Shown: positions 15,108 through 20,816 of the stretch, in pieces
How positions within the stretch are numbered: position 1 is the stretch's first letter
Layout of the letters: every line of letters starts with the position of its first letter
Source: Paenibacillaceae bacterium UBA6304
GTDB lineage: Bacteria > Bacillota > Bacilli > Paenibacillales > Paenibacillaceae
Direction of reading: 5' to 3'
DNA: 20,816 bases
Assembly (NCBI GenBank): GCA_002439285.1
Contig: DJTQ01000426.1
Span: 1 to 20,816 of the forward strand
Notes under the pieces: generated by a model
Database searches by the model: none
What the model was told of the DNA's origin: nothing
Seen by the model: only the letters and a program-made list of their open reading frames with translations
Made by a program: the position numbers and the translations under genes

Positions 15108-15998
15108 TCATTTTGCGCGTTTAAGCCATTTATGCATAAATCCTTTGATTCCTGACAAAGTACCATTTGACCGCAGTTGTGGAACATTTATATATCTCAT
15201 GGCCAAGGCCTGAACGTCTCTTGCCGCTGCACATCCAGGGAAAGCGGCAGAAAACGGGACCTGCTTCTTTACCGCCTGCATAACATGAGCGTCATCGCTC
15301 AAGTAGCCAAGGGTAGGAATATCCATATCCAAAAACTGCTTTGCGACTAATGAAATTTTATCCGCAACCTGTCTGGATTCACTTTCACCGTTGACCCGGT
15401 TGATGACCAACCTGAATGCTACGTCTTTCTCCAGCCCATGCACCACCTTGATAAGCGCGTATGCATCCGTTATCGAGGTCGGCTCAGGGGTCGTTACGAC
15501 CAGGCACTCGTCTGCAGCAGTTATAAATTTCAAAGTTTCCTTGGAAAGGCCTGCCCCAGTATCGAAAATGATATAATCCATCTCTTCCGCGATCCGCTCT
15601 ACTTGAGATGTAAAGTAGTCAAGATCATTTTCCGACAGGCTGAACAAATCAGCCATGCCGGAGCCTCCTGCAATAAAGGGAAGCCCGTTTGTTCCAAGCT
15701 CAATGATCTCGAAGATGTCCCTTTCGCCTTTCAGCAAATGATACAGACTATATCTCGCACGAATCCCCATCAAAACATCTATATTGGCCATGCCGATATC
15801 AGCGTCAAAAATGAGAACTTTGCGTCCAAGCGATTTTAAAGCGAGAGCGAAATTCAAAGTGAAGTTGGATTTACCTACTCCTCCCTTTCCGCTGCTCACG
15901 GTGATGATGCGGGCATTTCTTTCCTTACCAGATGACTGCGGGTCAAAGCCGCCACGAGATGTTACAAGTTGTCGAAGTGCCTGCGCCTGATCGCTCAT
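15108..15998 (-). CDS. flhG: MinD-like ATPase FlhG (YlxH), flagellar number and placement
   Basis: FlhG is a ParA/MinD-family ATPase that controls flagellar number and pattern and stimulates the FlhF GTPase. The 296-residue product starts with the short activator helix DQAQALRQLV (3-12) known to act on FlhF. The deviant Walker A SSGKGGVGKS spans 35-44 (signature Lys38, Lys43), followed by FDADIGMANIDVLMG (64-78) and the Walker B region IIFDTGAGLS. The C-terminus (KGFMHKWLKRAK) is short, basic and amphipathic, as expected for ATP-dependent membrane binding. The start ATG overlaps the flhF stop by 4 bp, which fits production of the pair together. cheB follows. Confidence 0.97.
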   Translation of the reverse strand: MSDQAQALRQLVTSRGGFDPQSSGKERNARIITVSSGKGGVGKSNFTLNFALALKSLGRKVLIFDADIGMANIDVLMGIRARYSLYHLLKGERDIFEIIELGTNGLPFIAGGSGMADLFSLSENDLDYFTSQVERIAEEMDYIIFDTGAGLSKETLKFITAADECLVVTTPEPTSITDAYALIKVVHGLEKDVAFRLVINRVNGESESRQVADKISLVAKQFLDMDIPTLGYLSDDAHVMQAVKKQVPFSAAFPGCAAARDVQALAMRYINVPQLRSNGTLSGIKGFMHKWLKRAK

Positions 15999-17434
15999 GA
16001 GCTTCGGGCTCCCATAATCAAGTCCTGCAACAGTTCCGCATCTGCCGTCAGCAAATCGTCAGGAACATTTTGTCCGTTTGCGATATAACAAACCCGCAAT
16101 GGATAATCATGAATCAAATTGAATAGCGGGCCCACGCTTTCCGTTTCATCCAATTTGGTGAATATCACTTTGTCCAGCCCGTACCTGCTGAAATGTTCCG
16201 TAATTTTCTTCATATCCTGGGTCTTTGAAGTCAGACTCAACACCAGGAAAGTCTCACTTTGCTCAGAAGTACTAAGCATGCTGTGCAATTCGGCCACATG
16301 AATTTCGTTCAGATAATTTCGGCCAGCCGTATCCATTAGGATCAAATCGCAATGAGAAAGCCGTTGCATCGCTCTTTGCACGTCTCCCGGAGATTGCACG
16401 ACTTCCAGCGGCACATTCAAAATTGAAGAATACGTCCGCAATTGCTCAATCGCAGATATTCTGTAGGTGTCAGCCGTGATAAAGCCTACCTTTTTGTGAG
16501 CCCGAAAAATTTGATCCGCAGCCAGCTTCGCGATCGTTGTCGTCTTGCCGACTCCCGTAGGTCCTGCAATGTAGACGATTCTGGTCTCGTCGCTAATGCC
16601 TAGCCCGATCCGATCCTTCAGAAAGTCTGATACCTCGGATCTCACGGCATCCTCCAGATCATTCGGTGTGGCCGATTTGCCGGACTCTATCCATTGCAGA
16701 TATGCGGAATCGATCCACTTCTCAATCAAATCGGCGGACAGTTCCTGATTTTCCAGCCGGCTCTTTATCGAAGGTAGCGGTTCGGGCAGTTCCCTGTTCT
16801 CGTGTTGCTGTCTCGCCAATTGCCCGATCCACGATTTCATCTCGCGGAGTTCTTCAAGCAGCTTCTCTTCTCTTAGACTGTAGTCATCGGCCGCCCTAGG
16901 AACTACCGTCGGTACAATGGGAGCGGGAGGCCTTTGTTCATTCAAACCCGCTTGCCGAAGCACTTCGTCCCATTTGCCGGCAGCCGTTTCTTCCTTGGCC
17001 AGCTGCGGCTGTGTAATCGCTGAGGAGGTTTGCATCTTGTCCGGCAACATTTCCGTTTGCCGCTGCCCCGTCGGCATCGGCGGACGTGCAAGTGGAGCCG
17101 CCCCTTCCATCCCGGAGTCAGCCATGCCCGCACTGCCGACTCCTGATGCAGGAGGTGCCGTTAATTGAGAGGATTTGCGATAGGCATCCGGAACAGTCTG
17201 CCTTGCAACCGGAGCCGGAATCGTGCGGTTCGGTTGCGGCTTCGGTTTGGGAGATGGAGCGTCATCGCCTTCAGATGCTGCGATGACCTCGATTTTTCTT
17301 TTGCCGAACAATCCCATAAATCCGCCGACCTTCAGATCCTTGGTGCTTAAGATCACGGCATCGGCTCCGAGTTCGGTGCGTATTTTGGACATGGCTTCCG
17401 GCATCGTGTCGACGATATAACGTTTTACTCTCAT
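15995..17434 (-). CDS. flhF: SRP-family GTPase FlhF, flagellar placement
   Basis: FlhF is the third SRP-type GTPase, related to Ffh and FtsY, and sets where the flagellum is built. The 479-residue product has three parts. The B domain begins MRVKRYIVDTMPEAMSKIR and is followed by a long Pro/Ala/Gln-rich disordered stretch (about 55-180). An N domain follows at about 185-280. The G domain has P-loop GPTGVGKTTT (291-300), ITADTYRISAIEQLR (319-333), DTAGRNYLN (368-376) and TKLDETESVG (426-435). All GTPase motifs are intact. B. subtilis FlhF is about 366 residues, and the extra length here lies in the linker. It overlaps flhA and flhG by 4 bp each. Confidence 0.97.
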   Translation of the reverse strand: MRVKRYIVDTMPEAMSKIRTELGADAVILSTKDLKVGGFMGLFGKRKIEVIAASEGDDAPSPKPKPQPNRTIPAPVARQTVPDAYRKSSQLTAPPASGVGSAGMADSGMEGAAPLARPPMPTGQRQTEMLPDKMQTSSAITQPQLAKEETAAGKWDEVLRQAGLNEQRPPAPIVPTVVPRAADDYSLREEKLLEELREMKSWIGQLARQQHENRELPEPLPSIKSRLENQELSADLIEKWIDSAYLQWIESGKSATPNDLEDAVRSEVSDFLKDRIGLGISDETRIVYIAGPTGVGKTTTIAKLAADQIFRAHKKVGFITADTYRISAIEQLRTYSSILNVPLEVVQSPGDVQRAMQRLSHCDLILMDTAGRNYLNEIHVAELHSMLSTSEQSETFLVLSLTSKTQDMKKITEHFSRYGLDKVIFTKLDETESVGPLFNLIHDYPLRVCYIANGQNVPDDLLTADAELLQDLIMGARSS

Positions 17435-19467
17435 AAGTTCACCACTCCGACACTCTGAATTTCTACGTTAGGTTCAAGTTCACTATAAGACAGCACCGGA
17501 ATATCCTGCATGCTTCTTTCAATGACCTGGCGCAAGTACATCCGAATCGTGGGTGAAGTCAAAACGATCGGCTGCTGCCCGGTCTGAAGAAGACGATTAA
17601 TTTGCTCCGATAACTTCTGGAAAAGAGTTTGCGTCGACACCGGATCAAGCGCCAAGTAACTACCTTGGTCGGTCTGCTGCACGCTTTCCGCAATTTTCTT
17701 CTCCAGCGTCGGCCCAACGGTAATTACCCGCATCGTCTCTCCCTGCTGGGTATATTGTTGGGTGATTTGCCGTGATAGCGCCTGCCTAACATATTCCGTC
17801 AAAACCTCGGGATCCTTAGTATAGGTACCGTAATCAGCCAACGTTTCAAAAATCGTCACCATATCGCGAATCGAGATTTTCTCACGCAATAGCTTTGCCA
17901 ACACTTTCTGCACATCCCCGATAGAGAGCAAGGAAGGAATCAGTTCGTCGACCAATACTGCATAATTCTCCTTGAGGTTGTCGACCAATGCCTTTGTCTC
18001 CTGTCGCCCAAGCAGCTCATGTGCATGTTTCTTGATCAATTCGGTAAGGTGCGTGGCAACCACAGATGGTGGATCAACTACCGTATAACCGGACAACTCT
18101 GCCCGATCCTTAGTGGATTCATCGATCCAGAGCGCCGGAAGTCCGAATGCCGGTTCCTGAGTCTCAATACCTGTAATCGAGTCGTCATCCATCCCTGGAC
18201 TCATCGCTAAATAGTGATTAAGTAATAATTCACCGCCGCCAACGACATTTCCTTTAATTTTGATGACATATTCGTTCGGTTTTAGTTGAATATTGTCGCG
18301 GATGCGGATAACAGGTACGACGAGCCCCATTTCCAATGCGCATTGGCGCCGGATCATGATAATCCGGTCAAGCAAGTCCCCGCCTTGTCCTGTGTCGGCC
18401 AGAGGGATCAGTCCGTAACCGAATTCGAACTCGATCGGATCGACCTGCAGCAAGTTGATCACGCTCTCCGGGCTTCGTACCTCTTCGATCTGCTGCTCTT
18501 CTTCCTGGATTTCCTGCTCAATTTGTTTCTTATCCAGGTTCTTCTGCATCCGCCTTGCGGCAAAGATCATTAATCCGGCAAAAGGAAGCGTGGTCCAAGG
18601 ACCGATCGGCGTAAACAAACCGAGTAACGTAATTGTACCTGCAACAATATATAGAAGCTTAGGGTACGTAAACAGCTGCCCCGTAATATCATCAGCCAAG
18701 TTTCCTTCCGAAGAAGCACGTGTAACGATGAGACCGGCAGCCGTCGAAATAAGCAGGGCCGGAATCTGGCTGACCAGCCCGTCCCCGATCGTAAGGATCG
18801 AGTAAGTCGAAAGCGCATCACCAAACGACATGCCATGAATGGTCATACCAATAATAAAACCGCCAATCAGGTTGATGAGGAGGATAATAATACTCGCAAT
18901 CGCATCACCTTTGACGAATTTACTCGCCCCGTCCATCGCTCCGTAGAAATCCGCTTCACGTTCGATTTTACTCCGGCGATCACGCGCTTGTTGTTCATTG
19001 ATCAGCCCGGCGTTAAGGTCGGCGTCGATACTCATTTGCTTACCTGGCATCGCGTCGAGGGTGAAACGCGCCGCAACTTCCGCTACGCGCTCCGATCCTT
19101 TAGTAATAACGATAAACTGTACAACCACCAGAATCAGGAAGACGACGAAACCGACAACGGGCTCCCCTTTGGAGATCCAGGAACCGAAAGTCGCTACGAC
19201 GTGACCTGCCTCGGCTTGTCCGAGAATCAATTTCGTAGTCGATACGTTCAACGCCAATCGGAATAGGGTTGTAATGAGCAGCATCGCGGGAAAAATCGAG
19301 AATTGTAACGCTTCCTTCGTATTCATGGCTACGAGCAAAATCATTAACGCAATTGATATGTTTATAATGAGAAGAATATCCAGCAACAATGTCGGGATCG
19401 GAACAATCATGATTAGAACAATGCCGATAATGCCAACTAGAACGAATAAATCTTTGAACTTCTTCAA
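17431..19467 (-). CDS. flhA: Flagellar type III export gate protein FlhA
   Basis: FlhA is the large export-gate protein of the flagellar type III secretion system. Its nine-copy cytoplasmic ring docks chaperone-substrate complexes and takes part in proton-driven export. The 678-residue product has about eight membrane segments in the first roughly 320 residues and a large cytoplasmic domain after that. The FHIPEP signature, RVAEVAARFTLDAMPGKQMS then IDAD, is at 127-150. It is followed by LNAGLINEQQARDRRSKIE. The C-terminal part contains the conserved PALWIDES and GYTVVDPPSVVATHL segments. Length matches the family. It starts 24 bp after flhB and overlaps flhF by 4 bp (ATGA). Confidence 0.98.
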   Translation of the reverse strand: MKKFKDLFVLVGIIGIVLIMIVPIPTLLLDILLIINISIALMILLVAMNTKEALQFSIFPAMLLITTLFRLALNVSTTKLILGQAEAGHVVATFGSWISKGEPVVGFVVFLILVVVQFIVITKGSERVAEVAARFTLDAMPGKQMSIDADLNAGLINEQQARDRRSKIEREADFYGAMDGASKFVKGDAIASIIILLINLIGGFIIGMTIHGMSFGDALSTYSILTIGDGLVSQIPALLISTAAGLIVTRASSEGNLADDITGQLFTYPKLLYIVAGTITLLGLFTPIGPWTTLPFAGLMIFAARRMQKNLDKKQIEQEIQEEEQQIEEVRSPESVINLLQVDPIEFEFGYGLIPLADTGQGGDLLDRIIMIRRQCALEMGLVVPVIRIRDNIQLKPNEYVIKIKGNVVGGGELLLNHYLAMSPGMDDDSITGIETQEPAFGLPALWIDESTKDRAELSGYTVVDPPSVVATHLTELIKKHAHELLGRQETKALVDNLKENYAVLVDELIPSLLSIGDVQKVLAKLLREKISIRDMVTIFETLADYGTYTKDPEVLTEYVRQALSRQITQQYTQQGETMRVITVGPTLEKKIAESVQQTDQGSYLALDPVSTQTLFQKLSEQINRLLQTGQQPIVLTSPTIRMYLRQVIERSMQDIPVLSYSELEPNVEIQSVGVVNL

Positions 19468-19491
19468 CGGTTCTTCCTCCGATCCCGAACG

Positions 19492-20586
19492 TTATTTCAC
19501 TTTACCTTGCAGTTTATATACATATGCCAACACTTCGGCAACGGCTTGGAACAGATCGCCGGGGATCATATCCCCGATTTCGGCTCTCTGAAACAGCGCC
19601 CTGGCCAGCGGCTTATTTTCGATCGTAACAACACCATGCTCCTTAGCGATCTCCTTGATGCGGAGCGCGACAAAGTCCTGCCCTTTGGCTACGACCTGCG
19701 GAGCCTCCATCTGCGATCCATCATACTTCAGCGCTACGGCGAAATGCGTCGGGTTGGTGATGATCACATCCGCCTTCGGCACTTCTTGCATCATCCGTTG
19801 CAGCGCCATTCGGCGCTGTCTTTCCCGGATTTTGCCTTTAATGATCGGGTCGCCTTCCATCTTCTTATATTCGTCTTTCACGTCCTGCTTAGACATTTTA
19901 AGACTCTTCTCGTGCTCATACTTTTGATACATATAGTCAAGCGCCGCTAAAACAAACAATGCAGCAGCGATTTTAATGCCCAGGTTCATCGTAATCTCGG
20001 CCGTAAAATGAAACGCCGCTTCCACCGGAATCTTCCCTAAGGATGCGAGATGGCTTCTTGCCCCCCAAATCGTTGTATAGACCAGATACCCGATGATCGT
20101 CAGCTTTAACACGGATTTGAAAAATTCCACTAGCGAGCGGATGGAAAACATTTTTTTAAACCCTTTAATTGGGTCGAGCTTATTGAATTGCATTTTCAGA
20201 GGATCCCCGGTCAGCAGAAATCCTACCTGAGCATAGTTGGCGATGATCCCCACTACGACGACAACTAGAAAGATCGGGGCAACCAGGAGGAGAATTTGAA
20301 CCGCATAATCCCCTAACATGACCATTACACTTTCTTTAGTCACTTCCGTCGTCAGCCGGTGATAAAAAACATCCGTGAACAGAGCGACCAGTCTCTCTTT
20401 GATGTAGCCGCCGAAGGCCATCAGACACATAAAGACCGATAGTAAGATGAGCGAGCCCGCAACGTCCTGGCTCTTCGCAACTTGACCTTTCTTCCTAGCA
20501 TCCTGTCGTTTCTTGGGCGTCGCTTTCTCCGTCTTCTCCCCGGCAAACAACTGCAAATCCAGTTTATAGCGATACCGGTACGTCAT
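19492..20586 (-). CDS. flhB: Flagellar export specificity switch protein FlhB
   Basis: FlhB is an export-gate protein whose self-cleaved cytoplasmic domain switches secretion from rod/hook to filament substrates. The 364-residue product has the GEKTEKATPKKRQDARKKGQ entry segment (16-35), four membrane segments (about 44-60, 95-118, 160-178 and 203-220), and the autocleavage site NPTH at 278-281 within ITNPTHFAVALKYD. I set the start at ATG 20584-20586, which gives a KLDLQLFAGEKTEKATPKKR context like known FlhB proteins and has AAGGAAGGGGGA upstream. A longer frame from a TTG at 20631 runs back into fliR and is not supported. The gap to fliR is 16 bp. Confidence 0.97.
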   Translation of the reverse strand: MTYRYRYKLDLQLFAGEKTEKATPKKRQDARKKGQVAKSQDVAGSLILLSVFMCLMAFGGYIKERLVALFTDVFYHRLTTEVTKESVMVMLGDYAVQILLLVAPIFLVVVVVGIIANYAQVGFLLTGDPLKMQFNKLDPIKGFKKMFSIRSLVEFFKSVLKLTIIGYLVYTTIWGARSHLASLGKIPVEAAFHFTAEITMNLGIKIAAALFVLAALDYMYQKYEHEKSLKMSKQDVKDEYKKMEGDPIIKGKIRERQRRMALQRMMQEVPKADVIITNPTHFAVALKYDGSQMEAPQVVAKGQDFVALRIKEIAKEHGVVTIENKPLARALFQRAEIGDMIPGDLFQAVAEVLAYVYKLQGKVK

Positions 20587-20592
20587 CAGCGA

Positions 20593-20604
20593 TCCCCCTT
20601 CCTT
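20593..20604 (-). promoter_or_regulatory. Ribosome binding site deciding the flhB start
   Basis: AAGGAAGGGGGA ends 6 nt before the ATG at 20584-20586 and overlaps the fliR stop codon. It supports the ATG over an upstream in-frame TTG, and suggests coupling of flhB translation to fliR. Confidence 0.7.
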
Positions 20605-20816
20605 ACGTCGGCCGATTCCCCAGCGTTCCAAATAAGTTGTGCAGCGCTTGAAACATCACTTCAAACAAGTGTTCAAACGCATAAATGAAGCCCGGAATCA
20701 GAAGGAGCAACACGATCAGTCCCACAATAATCTTCAGTGGCATCCCGATTACGAAGACATTGAATTGGGGTGCCGTACGAGCCAGAAAGCCAAGTGCAAC
20801 GTCTGTTAAAAACAAG
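20603..20816 (-). CDS. fliR: Flagellar export gate protein FliR, C-terminal 70 residues (cut by window edge)
   Basis: FliR, with FliP and FliQ, forms the core pore of the flagellar type III export gate. Only the C-terminus is in the window. It includes FLTDVALGFLARTAPQFNVF and then VIGMPLKIIVGL, the most conserved stretch of FliR/SpaR proteins, followed by a hydrophobic segment and a short tail ending LGNRPT. The codon at 20813-20815 is an internal Leu TTG, not a start. The gene stops 16 bp before flhB, as in the usual fliP-fliQ-fliR-flhB-flhA order. Confidence 0.95.
   Translation of the reverse strand, partial: LFLTDVALGFLARTAPQFNVFVIGMPLKIIVGLIVLLLLIPGFIYAFEHLFEVMFQALHNLFGTLGNRPT

Noticed and set aside
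15792..15799. GCCGATAT, a perfect SigD -10 match, on the plus strand inside flhG
   Set aside because: No TAAA box lies 13-16 bp upstream, and the octamer is explained by the conserved Asp-Ile-Gly codons of the FlhG ATPase motif.
20587..20631. A 15-codon N-terminal extension of flhB from a TTG
   Set aside because: It would overlap fliR by about 29 bp, has no ribosome binding site, and known FlhB proteins begin near the KLDLQLFAGEKTE segment.

Overview
All genes in this window lie on the minus strand, so transcription runs from high to low coordinates. The gene content and order match the long flagellar/chemotaxis (fla/che) operon of Gram-positive bacteria followed by the rpsB-tsf-pyrH-frr-uppS-cdsA-dxr block, as in Bacillus subtilis. 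Moderate GC, strong AGGAGG-type ribosome binding sites, the short 216-residue EF-Ts, and FapA plus several small proteins around sigD point to Paenibacillus or a close relative. The genus call is inference from memory of gene content. No database was searched.

Reading in transcription order, the right part (20816 to about 5558) is the distal fla/che operon: fliR (3' end only), flhB, flhA, flhF, flhG, cheB, cheA, cheW, cheC, cheD, an unnamed two-helix membrane protein, sigD, fapA, an unnamed 108-residue hydrophilic protein, a swrB-like gene, and a membrane-anchored protein with an MltG/YceG-type LysM-like domain but no transglycosylase domain. Gaps are mostly under 60 bp, and four junctions overlap (flhA/flhF, flhF/flhG, cheC/cheD, swrB-like/MltG-like). 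An intrinsic terminator at 5507-5530 closes this unit.

The left part (5445 to 1) is the translation and envelope-precursor block. A probable SigA promoter with an extended -10 (5417-5445) drives a roughly 120-nt leader with a nested hairpin, then rpsB, tsf, pyrH, frr, uppS, cdsA and the first 237 codons of dxr. Terminator-like hairpins separate rpsB/tsf, tsf/pyrH and frr/uppS, so expression is probably stepped down along the block.

Functionally, FliR/FlhB/FlhA form the core of the flagellar export gate. FlhF/FlhG set flagellar placement and number. CheA/W/B/C/D form the chemotaxis core with CheC/CheD adaptation. SigD directs late flagellar, autolysin and chemoreceptor genes. The second block makes S2, EF-Ts, UMP kinase, ribosome recycling factor and three enzymes for undecaprenyl carrier, CDP-diacylglycerol and MEP isoprenoid synthesis.

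The longest gene-free stretch is 5291-5557, which holds the terminator, promoter and leader. I see no tRNA, rRNA, insertion sequence, CRISPR array, phage gene or sign of recent transfer. This is a conserved core locus, not an accessory island. The least understood parts are the four small genes around sigD and the rpsB leader.
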